Below the pieces are notes generated by a model. That model did not search any database. It was not told the DNA's origin and worked only from the letters and a program-made list of their open reading frames with translations. DNA of 20,419 nucleotides from positions 1 through 20,419 of IMG/VR virus record IMGVR_UViG_3300022752_006029, one strand, 5' to 3'. Shown piece by piece: positions 1 to 7,194 of the stretch. This stretch comes from a virus. Both the position numbers and the translations under genes were made by a program. How positions within the stretch are numbered: position 1 is the stretch's first letter; each line of letters begins with the position of its first letter.

Positions 1-1
1 A

Positions 2-235
2 ACTGGTTTGGAACTAGGGGTATTCAAGGTTTCTGGAAATGAAGGTAGTGAACTCATTTATGAAAATATCACAGAAGAAATTAAAAAAGGTGAAACAGTT
101 CTTTTGAATGAAGTTGAAAAGGATAAACCTTTACCAATCCAAGAAAATCAAAATGGACCAAAAGCTGCTCCGGTAGGTAACAAAGTAACAACAGGCTGGA
201 GCAATCCGTTTGGTGGAACAAGTTGGGGGTCTTGA
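2..235 (+). CDS. C-terminal end of an unidentified protein (5' truncated by window edge)
   Basis: The reading frame is open to the left edge with no stop upstream, so this is the last ~77 codons of a longer gene. The TTG near position 8 is probably internal and not the start. The visible part is acidic and lysine-rich in the middle and ends in a Gly/Ser/Trp-rich tail (GWSNPFGGTSWGS). No domain is recognised. It ends with TGA at 233-235, overlapping or abutting the next small gene, and it lies upstream of phoH in the same direction. Being part of a phage structural or replication operon is inferred from context only. Confidence 0.6.
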   Translation, partial: TGLELGVFKVSGNEGSELIYENITEEIKKGETVLLNEVEKDKPLPIQENQNGPKAAPVGNKVTTGWSNPFGGTSWGS

Positions 236-446
236 ATTGCATTCGTTTGATTCCATAGAAAGAATCAGCGATCCGGCCAGAAAAAACTTTGAAAATGATG
301 TGCTGAGTCAGTTTAGCAGGATTGTTCAGCAGTTTGAACCACCAAAAGATCCTTCGATTCCAGCATCAAACAAAAATCCTTTAAAACAAGTGAGTTTTGA
401 GGATGCCGTTCGGGAATTGTTGGAATTAAGCAGGAAAAAACAGTAA
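213..446 (+). CDS. Small unidentified protein
   Basis: This is a short frame of about 70-78 codons, charged and without membrane segments. It has a predicted helical C-terminus (VSFEDAVRELLELSRKKQ) and a Pro-rich middle (QFEPPKDPSIPASNKNP). No family is recognised. The start is uncertain: TTG at 210, GTG at 213 and TTG at 237 are in frame, and there is no ATG. GTG was chosen because two other genes in the window use GTG. TTG 237 would leave only one base after the upstream stop and has a G-run (GGGGG) just before it. It ends ten bases before the PhoH-like gene and is probably co-transcribed with it. Confidence 0.55.
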   Translation: MEQVGGLELHSFDSIERISDPARKNFENDVLSQFSRIVQQFEPPKDPSIPASNKNPLKQVSFEDAVRELLELSRKKQ

Positions 447-455
447 ATATTATTA

Positions 456-1205
456 ATGGGAAAAAAGAATAGAGGAAAAGAATCCTCTAAGAAACTTGTT
501 GAACAGAACCTGTTTTTAAATTTTGAAATTAATCAACGTTTCAATTTAAGCGAGGTACACAAGAGTTTCGTGGAGTGTGGTCTTAATAATGACAGTAAAA
601 TCATATTTTGTGATGGTGTTGCAGGAACAAGCAAAACATACCTGAGTGTTTATTGTGCCCTTGAGCTTCTGAAAAAGAGAGAAGTTGAAAAAATAGTATA
701 TATTCGTTCCCTTACAGAATCAGGAAAGCGGTTGCTGGGCAGTCTTCCCGGTGAAGTGGATGACAAATTCAAACCGTGGAGCATTCCGCTTCTGGAAAAA
801 TGCGATGAACTTATCAACGTGAGTGTGACCAATGCTCTTCTTCAGCAACATGTGATCAAAAGCACACCCATCAATTATCTACGGGGTGTAACTTTTAATG
901 ATGCGGCGGTTATTGTGGACGAGTTTCAAAATCTGGTCAAAGAAGAAGCCATAACTGTTTTGAGCCGATTTGGTAAAAATTGTAAAATGTTTGTGGTGGG
1001 GGACAGCATGCAAAGCGATATTGCAGAAAAAAGCGGTATCAAGGCAATCATCAATGCTTTTGACACAACAGAAAGCAAAGAACATGGCATTCATGTGTTT
1101 CATTTTACTGAAAATGAGATTACCCGTAGCAAAATGCTCAAGTATATTGTGAAGGTTATTGGCAATATTAAAAGCGAACCGCCTCAAAATAAAAATAAAA
1201 AATAA
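456..1205 (+). CDS. phoH: PhoH-like P-loop ATPase
   Basis: This 249-aa protein has a PhoH-family P-loop core. Walker A is GVAGTSKT (residues 54-61), Walker B is VIVDEFQN (152-159), a sensor-type VVGDSMQSD follows (181-188), and an arginine-containing ITRSKMLKYIV lies near 222-232. The spacing and order match phage PhoH proteins. The canonical Walker A is GPAGTGKT; here the second residue is Val and the sixth is Ser, while the catalytic Lys-Thr is kept. PhoH is common in marine and freshwater phages, and its role is not settled (an RNA-linked ATPase/helicase-like function has been proposed). The N-terminal ~45 residues and the last ~15 are Lys-rich. No Shine-Dalgarno sequence precedes the ATG; the upstream region is AT-only. 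It is followed by a second P-loop gene. Confidence 0.9.
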   Translation: MGKKNRGKESSKKLVEQNLFLNFEINQRFNLSEVHKSFVECGLNNDSKIIFCDGVAGTSKTYLSVYCALELLKKREVEKIVYIRSLTESGKRLLGSLPGEVDDKFKPWSIPLLEKCDELINVSVTNALLQQHVIKSTPINYLRGVTFNDAAVIVDEFQNLVKEEAITVLSRFGKNCKMFVVGDSMQSDIAEKSGIKAIINAFDTTESKEHGIHVFHFTENEITRSKMLKYIVKVIGNIKSEPPQNKNKK

Positions 1206-1217
1206 TTGAATACTGTG

Positions 1218-1235
1218 GGTATTTGGTAAAATACC
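1218..1235 (+). promoter_or_regulatory. Small hairpin just upstream of the P-loop kinase start
   Basis: GGTATTT, loop GGTA, then AAATACC form a perfect 7-bp stem with a 4-base loop, ending three bases before the ATG at 1239. It occupies the position where a ribosome-binding site would lie, and no Shine-Dalgarno sequence is visible. It could be a translational control element, a protein-binding site or chance in AT-rich DNA. It lacks the GC-rich stem and T-run expected of an intrinsic terminator. Confidence 0.35.
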
Positions 1236-1238
1236 TAT

Positions 1239-1961
1239 ATGCGCATAGCTGTTAGCGGAGCAGGACGAATGGGCAAAACCACGTTTGTTCGGGATTTTTT
1301 AAATAATTGGCCCAATTACAAAACACCGGAACAAACCTACCGAAAAGTCATAGAAGAGGACAAACACAGTCAAAAGACAAACGGCAAGATTCAACTTAAG
1401 GTGTTGGATGAACTTATCAAACAAACTTCCGGGTATACCCGTTCTGATAATGTGATTCATGATCGCTGTCCTCTGGACAATCTTGTTTACAGCATGTGGG
1501 GTTATGAAAAGGGATTGAAGGGATGTGATGCCATTTTCATGGAGAAAACAATCGCACTGACCAAAGAGAGCATGCGTAATCTGGATATTATATTTTTGAT
1601 CACAACCAGCCCTGCCAACAAGATTGTGCTTCGGGAAGGTGACACAAACAAAGATCTGAAATATCTGGAAGAAATTGATAATATTTTCAAGGAAATTTAT
1701 GGCAGATATCGTAAAGATGGCTGTACCGCATTTTTTCCAAAAGACGATTCTCCGGCCATCATAGACATTCATGGCAACCCACAGGAACGAATTGCCATGG
1801 CCAAGCTTTATGTGACAAATGACGGGGGAATTTATGGGGAAGAACAAGCCATATTCAATCCACAGGAATTGCTTCAGATGGAGGAACTTTTAAAGGATCA
1901 GAAGCAAGAATTGGAACGAGAAAACCGAGAAAAGGATTTATACAGAAAATTTGGTCTTTAA
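1239..1961 (+). CDS. P-loop NTPase / nucleoside-kinase-like protein (AAA_28 type)
   Basis: This 240-aa protein has an N-terminal P-loop, SGAGRMGKTT (residues 6-15, GxxGxGKT/S type), directly after the first beta-strand. A kinase-like HDRCPLDNLVY segment lies at 74-84, resembling the DRxxxD motif of thymidylate-kinase/NadR-like kinases, and a strand LDIIFLITTSP lies at 115-125. The basic segment around R132 could form a lid. The C-terminal ~35 residues (about 207-235) are strongly charged and probably coiled coil, so it may oligomerise or bind a partner. A phage nucleotide or nucleoside kinase is plausible, but the substrate cannot be read from the sequence. It follows phoH by 33 bases (including a small hairpin) and precedes the tail-fibre genes. 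Confidence 0.7.
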   Translation: MRIAVSGAGRMGKTTFVRDFLNNWPNYKTPEQTYRKVIEEDKHSQKTNGKIQLKVLDELIKQTSGYTRSDNVIHDRCPLDNLVYSMWGYEKGLKGCDAIFMEKTIALTKESMRNLDIIFLITTSPANKIVLREGDTNKDLKYLEEIDNIFKEIYGRYRKDGCTAFFPKDDSPAIIDIHGNPQERIAMAKLYVTNDGGIYGEEQAIFNPQELLQMEELLKDQKQELERENREKDLYRKFGL

Positions 1962-1983
1962 TAAACTGTCCCGTTTTTGTAAA

Positions 1984-1991
1984 TATAAATA
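1984..1991 (+). promoter_or_regulatory. TATAAATA box abutting the tail-fibre start (T4 late-promoter-like)
   Basis: TATAAATA sits immediately before the ATG at 1992 and is identical to the T4 late-promoter -10 box. With the usual 6-7 base spacing, transcription would start inside the gene, so it may be a chance AT-rich leader or serve as an upstream A/T-rich translation enhancer. A related AATAAATA lies upstream of the other structural-type gene at 7171 on the minus strand. No Shine-Dalgarno sequence is present. Confidence 0.3.
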
Positions 1992-3548
1992 ATGGGACTA
2001 TCTGTAAATTTTGGTGATTTTGTAAATAAAACTGGCTCTAGTCTGTCTGCTTCAGACTATTTGGTTGGTTTTACAACTGATTATGACGGAAACCGACAGG
2101 AAATCCGCATAACTGTAGAAGATTTTATAACATATATTGAAAGCAACAGCGCCAACGATCTTTATACAATTTTAAGTCAAAACAGTGGAAAATGGGACAA
2201 TACATACACTTCAGTCAATAACACATCAACGAATTGGGATAGTGTATATAGCACCGTAACATCATTATCAGACAGCTGGGAAGAAACTTTAGCTATTGCA
2301 CCGTTACAATCCGCATCAGCTAATTGGGACAGTACATACACTTCAGTAGAAAATACATCGTCTTCATGGGATAGTGTTTATTCCACAACAAATGCGAATA
2401 GCTCAACGTGGAGTGCTGCCGCTTCTGGAAGTGTGGCCCAAATCATAGCTGGAGCAAATATACTTGTCAGCGGAAATGTAGGAAGCGTAACTGTCAGCGC
2501 AAACAATCCAAATTGGGATAGTGTTTATTCCACAACAAATGCAAATAGCGCTTTTTGGTCTTTGGCATACACCAATCTTGTAGGAAACAGCGCCAATTAT
2601 CTTACAGGAACAGCAGTAAATTTAGGAGACATTCCAACACTTTCATCCTACTGGACTTTGGCATACACCAATCTTGTTGGTAATAGCGCCAATTATCTTA
2701 CAGGAACAGCAGTAAATTTAGGAGACATCCCAACACTTTCATCGAATTGGAACAACACATATACAGCAGTTTCTGTTAACAGTGCAAATTGGAACAGTAC
2801 ATATACACAATTCAGCAGCAACAGCGCAACTTATGCAACCATAGGTTTTGTAAATGGAAAGTTTCTTCCGGTTTCCGGGGGAAACATAAATGGGGATTTG
2901 ACAGTATCAGGTAATCTGACAGCTCTTGGCACATTTACATTTTTGGATACTATTGTCACAGTTACCAGCGCACTCAGCGTTTACAATGCAGGTACAGGTC
3001 CGGCTCTTACAGTTCAACAAACAGGAAATGAACCAGTGGCAAGATTCTTTGACAGTGAAAGCGGAGATGCCCTTTATATTGCCAACAATGGAAGAATTGG
3101 AATAGGAACTGCAAATCCCGACACACAATTATTTGTGGCAGGCACCACTTATGTTGAAGAGATCAAGGAGAAGGTGACACTTTCGGCTTCTCGGGCCAAC
3201 AGTACGGTTAATTTTGATATACTCACACAATCTGTTCTTTTCCTTACTTTAAGTTCTTCAGGTAATTGGACAGTCAATTTCCGGGGAGATAATAATACAA
3301 GTTTGAATAGCATCATGAGTGCAGGTCAAAGTTTCACCTGTGTATCAATCGTTTCAACAGGAACCACAGTTTACTATAGCAGTGCGGTTCAAATTGACGG
3401 AACAACTTATGTTCCTTATTATCTGAATGGATTGGCCCCTCAAGCAGTTGTTTCGAACACAAGAGCCTTGCAAAATTACGCTTATACAATCATTAAACGG
3501 GGCAACGCAGTGTTTAATGTGTTGGCCTCTGTAAATGAATATTACTAA
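1992..3548 (+). CDS. Repeat-rich phage tail fibre / virion structural protein
   Basis: This 518-aa, Ser/Thr/Asn-rich, Lys-poor protein is typical of a trimeric tail fibre. The N-terminal ~50 residues (LSASDYLVGFTTDYDGNRQE) look like a virion-attachment region. Residues ~65-275 form a shaft of about ten Trp-centred repeats of the form [NSK]W[DN][NS]xY[ST] (for example NWDSVYS, NWDSTYT, NWNSTYT). It includes two identical ~29-residue copies of AYTNLVGNSANYLTGTAVNL followed by GDIPTLSS. A conserved phage-fibre segment GRIGIGTANPDTQL lies near residue 365, and the C-terminal ~140 residues form a likely distal or receptor-binding domain (ending YTIIKRGNAVFNVLASVNEYY). Its TAA shares one base with the next gene's ATG (TAATG), so the two fibres are probably translated together. 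Confidence 0.85.
   Translation: MGLSVNFGDFVNKTGSSLSASDYLVGFTTDYDGNRQEIRITVEDFITYIESNSANDLYTILSQNSGKWDNTYTSVNNTSTNWDSVYSTVTSLSDSWEETLAIAPLQSASANWDSTYTSVENTSSSWDSVYSTTNANSSTWSAAASGSVAQIIAGANILVSGNVGSVTVSANNPNWDSVYSTTNANSAFWSLAYTNLVGNSANYLTGTAVNLGDIPTLSSYWTLAYTNLVGNSANYLTGTAVNLGDIPTLSSNWNNTYTAVSVNSANWNSTYTQFSSNSATYATIGFVNGKFLPVSGGNINGDLTVSGNLTALGTFTFLDTIVTVTSALSVYNAGTGPALTVQQTGNEPVARFFDSESGDALYIANNGRIGIGTANPDTQLFVAGTTYVEEIKEKVTLSASRANSTVNFDILTQSVLFLTLSSSGNWTVNFRGDNNTSLNSIMSAGQSFTCVSIVSTGTTVYYSSAVQIDGTTYVPYYLNGLAPQAVVSNTRALQNYAYTIIKRGNAVFNVLASVNEYY
2561..2743 (+). repeat. Tandem 96-bp-period direct repeat inside the tail fibre
   Basis: Two 87-base copies, 2561-2647 and 2657-2743, lie 96 bases apart. 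They differ at four positions by eye, in codons for Val, Gly, Asn and Ile, and all four are synonymous. The encoded segment is therefore repeated exactly. This indicates an older duplication held by selection on the protein, as opposed to a very recent slippage event. A shorter related repeat (TGGGATAGTGTTTATTCC and following bases) occurs at about 2367-2395 and 2514-2542. Confidence 0.85.
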
Positions 3549-6529
3549 TGCCAGCAAAAAGCACATTTGGTTCAGCTTCAGTTATACCATATACAACCAG
3601 TAATCCTGTTTATGGTGTAAGCCGCTCTTTGCGGTTTAATTCGGCTGATTCGACTTATTTAAGCAGGACTCCGAGTAGTGCAGGAAATAGGAAGACTTGG
3701 ACTTGGAGTGGTTGGGTTAAGAGAACAAAAAACGATTCTGTTGGAAATTTATTTTCAAACTCAAACGGAGCATCAGGATTTTCTGCTATTCGGCTGGAAA
3801 CCGCAAATACTTTAGGAGTTTTTGATTGGACGGGATCAGCGATGGTTTGGTATTTAAACACAAATCAAGTGTTTAGAGATCCGTCAGCTTGGTATCATAT
3901 TGTTGTAGCTATTGACACAACACAGGCTACAGCATCAAACAGGGTGAAAATATATATCAATGGTTCAGAAGTAACATCATTCTCTACTGCAACCTACCCA
4001 ACTCAAAACCTAGATACATACACAAACTCAACTCAGCAAGCCGCGATAGGATCAACAAGAACAACAGGAAACTCTGAATTTTTTGACGGCTACCTAACCG
4101 AAATCAACTTCATCGACGGCCAAGCCTTGACGCCGGACAGCTTTGGCTATACAGATCCTAACACCGGGGTATGGCAACTCAAAAAATACACAGGCACATA
4201 TGGGACAAATGGATTTTATCTTCCTTTTACAAATCAAGGTAATACACAAAATTATTTTACGTATTCAGAGGATTTTTCAAACGTATTTTGGACAAAGTAT
4301 CAAAGCACATGCGTTACTAATGCAACCACTGCTCCAAATGGAACAAACACAGCAGATAAAATGGTTATTAATAACGGGCAGATTGGTGGTCAATTTTACA
4401 CGACAGGAGGAGGATTAGCAGACAATACAATACTTACATCCTCTGTTTATTTGAAAGCTTTGGATTTTACTACAGGATATCTTTATATACAAAAGAAAGA
4501 TGGTGGTTTTGCTTATATAGGTTTTGATTTAGCTACTGGAAATGTAACTGAAGGAATAAATGGAGCAATCGGCGGAACCATAACTTCAGTAGGGGATGGA
4601 TGGTATCGTGTCACATGTACTTCGAGTATTGGTACAGGAGCAGGCACAACAATCAATGTAAACTTTGCGTTTAATGGTACTGGAGACGGAGTAAAAGGAA
4701 GTTATATTTGGGGTGCACAACTTGAACAAGGATCATCAGCAGGACCTTACATGTACACCTTGGCATCAACACAAGCCCAGACTTTGGCACTAGGAGAAGA
4801 CAGATCATTACCAGCCGGAGGTTATAATAATTGGGCAGCTAGTGCTTTCTCTGTTACACCCGGATCAGGCAATGACAGCCTTTTGGATAGCCCAACAGAT
4901 TATGGAAATGATACAGGATTGGGCGGAGAAGTAGGGAGCAATTATGCAACTTTTAATTCAGTTGATCTTGGAGGATCTACATTAACAAATGGAAATTTGG
5001 ATATATCATCCGGAGCAAACCAATACAGATATTCAACAATGCCTGTACCCCAAACAGGAAAATGGTATTTTGAATTCACTGTAAATAGTCTAGGAGCATC
5101 AAATACAGGATTTTGGATTGTTTTACCGACTCTTGGTGGTGTTTTTGGGCTTCCTGCGAGTGGAGCATATAGAATATTAAAAGACGCAAGCGATATTAGT
5201 ATAACAGGTTCAGGAACTCCGGCAGCAGGTCATACAATGAAAGTTGCTTATGATGCTGATAATAAAAGAATATGGTTTGGAAGAGACACATTATGGTTTT
5301 CAAATGCAGGAAATACAACAAGCGATCCTAGTGCTGGAACAAATCCGTCATTTTCAAATCTTACATCTACAAATAATGATTCCATATATGTTAATCAAAC
5401 CGGAGGCGGAGCTGCCACTTGCACAGGTTCAATAAATTTTGGTCAACGACCATTCGCCTATGCCGCTCCCACAGGATTTAAAACACTTTGCACAGCCAAC
5501 ATGCCAACGCCAAAAATTAAAAAACCCAAATCTGCATTTGATGCCATTACATATAATGGAACAGGGACAACATTTGTTTCTCCCTCCGGATTGGCATTTG
5601 CTCCGGATTTGGTTTGGGTCAAAAGCAGATCACAGGACATAAGCCATGTATTGTCGGATACTGTAAGAGGAACGGGAGAAGTATTATGCTCAAATAACAC
5701 AAGAGCAGGTTCGCCCGATTCATTTTTGACTAATTTTAATCAAAATGGTTTTACCCTCAATACCAGTATAACGGGAAATAATAGCGGGAGTACATATGTT
5801 GCGTGGTGTTGGAAAGGAGGAGGACCATCTTCTACGAACACTGCTGGAAGTATAACTAGCCAAGTTAGCGTGGATCCCCAGACAGGATTTAGTATTGTGA
5901 GTTATACTGGAACTGGGGCAAATGGGTCAACCATTGGGCATGGGCTTGGGGTTGCGCCAAAGATGATTATTGCGAAAAGAAGGACTGGAACAGAGCACTG
6001 GTATGTTGGGCATTCTTCGATTGGGTGGTCAAATCAACTAATATTAAATTTAACGTTAGGGTCTGGGGGAAGCGGAATATGGTTCCTCACTCAGCCGACA
6101 AGTTCTGTCTTTTATGTTGGTGGCACAGGAAATTCAATTAACGAGTCTGGACAAACAGCTATTGCTTATTGCTTCTCTGAAATTGAGGGCTACTCCAAGT
6201 TCGGAAGCTACACAGGCAATGGGTTGGCAGACGGGCCGTTTGTGTGGTGCGGATTTAGACCAAAATTTCTGCTAATAAAAAATACCTCTGCGGTGTCTCA
6301 ATGGGAAATTATCGACTCAACAAGAGACACTTATAACCCAGCTGGTTTCGAGCTTTACCCAAACGCAACTACCGTAGAGGCAAACGCCGCAAGTTCTGGT
6401 GGTGACTTTGATTTTCTGTCCAGCGGTTTTAAGTCAAGACGTGCAACAACGGAATTAAATTCTTCTGGGGCAACGCACATTTTCGCCGCTTTTGCCGAAT
6501 CACCCTTCAAATACGCCCGGGCAAGATAA
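3548..6529 (+). CDS. Large multidomain tail fibre: LamG-like, carbohydrate-binding-like, SPRY-like and C-terminal phage repeats
   Basis: At 993 aa this is the largest protein here. Residues ~25-205 match the concanavalin/LamG_3 fold seen in marine phage fibres: RSLRFNSADSTYLSRTPSSA, WTWSGWVKR, WYHIVVAIDTTQ, VKIYINGSEV, DGYLTEINFIDGQAL. Residues ~235-405 resemble a phage carbohydrate-binding module (NYFTYSEDFSNVFWTK, DGWYRVTCTSS, YIWGAQLEQGSSAGPY). After the linker GEDRSLPAGGYNNW, residues ~480-650 look SPRY-like (GKWYFEFTV, MKVAYDADNKRIWFGRD). Residues ~665-993 resemble the DUF7483-type phage C-terminus, with three related units beginning TYNGTGTTF (668), SYTGTGANG (785) and SYTGNGLAD (887). 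The likely role is host glycan recognition at the tail tip. Its stop is directly against the stop of the opposing minus-strand gene. The domain names rest on remembered family patterns. Confidence 0.87.
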   Translation: MPAKSTFGSASVIPYTTSNPVYGVSRSLRFNSADSTYLSRTPSSAGNRKTWTWSGWVKRTKNDSVGNLFSNSNGASGFSAIRLETANTLGVFDWTGSAMVWYLNTNQVFRDPSAWYHIVVAIDTTQATASNRVKIYINGSEVTSFSTATYPTQNLDTYTNSTQQAAIGSTRTTGNSEFFDGYLTEINFIDGQALTPDSFGYTDPNTGVWQLKKYTGTYGTNGFYLPFTNQGNTQNYFTYSEDFSNVFWTKYQSTCVTNATTAPNGTNTADKMVINNGQIGGQFYTTGGGLADNTILTSSVYLKALDFTTGYLYIQKKDGGFAYIGFDLATGNVTEGINGAIGGTITSVGDGWYRVTCTSSIGTGAGTTINVNFAFNGTGDGVKGSYIWGAQLEQGSSAGPYMYTLASTQAQTLALGEDRSLPAGGYNNWAASAFSVTPGSGNDSLLDSPTDYGNDTGLGGEVGSNYATFNSVDLGGSTLTNGNLDISSGANQYRYSTMPVPQTGKWYFEFTVNSLGASNTGFWIVLPTLGGVFGLPASGAYRILKDASDISITGSGTPAAGHTMKVAYDADNKRIWFGRDTLWFSNAGNTTSDPSAGTNPSFSNLTSTNNDSIYVNQTGGGAATCTGSINFGQRPFAYAAPTGFKTLCTANMPTPKIKKPKSAFDAITYNGTGTTFVSPSGLAFAPDLVWVKSRSQDISHVLSDTVRGTGEVLCSNNTRAGSPDSFLTNFNQNGFTLNTSITGNNSGSTYVAWCWKGGGPSSTNTAGSITSQVSVDPQTGFSIVSYTGTGANGSTIGHGLGVAPKMIIAKRRTGTEHWYVGHSSIGWSNQLILNLTLGSGGSGIWFLTQPTSSVFYVGGTGNSINESGQTAIAYCFSEIEGYSKFGSYTGNGLADGPFVWCGFRPKFLLIKNTSAVSQWEIIDSTRDTYNPAGFELYPNATTVEANAASSGGDFDFLSSGFKSRRATTELNSSGATHIFAAFAESPFKYARAR

Positions 6530-7171
6530 TTAGATTCCGTAAGGTCGATTTACCAGATAACGAACACCCACTGCGCTTATCTTGGGTATGTGCGTCAAAC
6601 GAATTGTAAACTGACAAGTATTCCCCACATTTGCCACATCCTGATCCCGAATAAATGGCAAAGGAAACGCGCTGATAAGATCAAATCCGGATATTCCTGT
6701 TGGGAAATTGGGTGAACCACCCAAAGGAGCAGGTTGGGCACTTGTTGCCAAAGTCAAAACAAAATCATTTGCCTGTAGATTGAACGAAGTTGGCTTGGTG
6801 ATTGTGATGAGGCTGCTGGCAGTTGCTCCATAAGCTATAAAGATTGCACTGGTGGCATAGAAAACAGACGATACTGCATTTGAAACTGTTGCGGACAATG
6901 AATCTATCCGGGTGTTTAAGGCGGTAATTTGTTGGTTTGTGGTGGTGGAAAGATTGTTTATCAGTGTTGTGGTGCTGGAACTTAATGATACTGTTTGGGC
7001 AGAAAGATTTGTGATTTGTGTGTAAAATGAAACATTGTTGGGACCCACCACAAAGTTTGCAAAATCTAAGGTGTTGGTTCCTTGTTCATTTTCCACAATC
7101 AAAAGGTTGCCATTTATAATCTCTTCCACCCGAGGCAACGTCTTGATATTAACTACATTTGGATCAGCCAT
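6530..7171 (-). CDS. Putative virion structural / fibre-associated protein with coiled-coil centre
   Basis: This 213-aa protein is encoded opposite to both flanking genes. The N-terminus, GNLLIVENEQGTNTLDFANF (residues 21-40), recalls the attachment regions of phage fibres and is loosely similar in pattern to the N-terminus of the 518-aa fibre. Residues ~50-100 (LSAQTVSLSSSTTTLINNLS and following) form a Ser/Thr-rich heptad-like stretch probably making a trimeric coiled coil. The C-terminal ~100 residues are compact and beta-rich (FNLQANDFVLTLATSAQ, CQFTIRLTHIPKISAVGVRY), ending NRPYGI. It could be a short fibre, fibre tip, assembly chaperone or neck whisker; the sequence does not decide. AATAAATA lies six bases before its ATG. 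It converges on the LamG fibre with no bases between the stops and diverges from the first glycosyltransferase across 23 bases. Confidence 0.7.
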   Translation of the reverse strand: MADPNVVNIKTLPRVEEIINGNLLIVENEQGTNTLDFANFVVGPNNVSFYTQITNLSAQTVSLSSSTTTLINNLSTTTNQQITALNTRIDSLSATVSNAVSSVFYATSAIFIAYGATASSLITITKPTSFNLQANDFVLTLATSAQPAPLGGSPNFPTGISGFDLISAFPLPFIRDQDVANVGNTCQFTIRLTHIPKISAVGVRYLVNRPYGI

Positions 7172-7194
7172 TGATATTATTTATTTTAAAGTAA

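Noticed and set aside
1299-1847. A 182-codon open frame on the minus strand
   Set aside because: It lies entirely antisense to the P-loop kinase gene, whose plus-strand motifs are clear. The translated product is Cys/His/Ile-rich without recognisable domains.
1968-1998. GTCCC...GGGAC inverted repeat around the 1992 start
   Set aside because: Only five pairs around a 21-base loop, which is too weak to claim as a control element.
6515-6522. GCCCGGGC palindrome near the end of the LamG fibre as a possible terminator
   Set aside because: It has no loop and no T-run on either strand, and it is within coding sequence.
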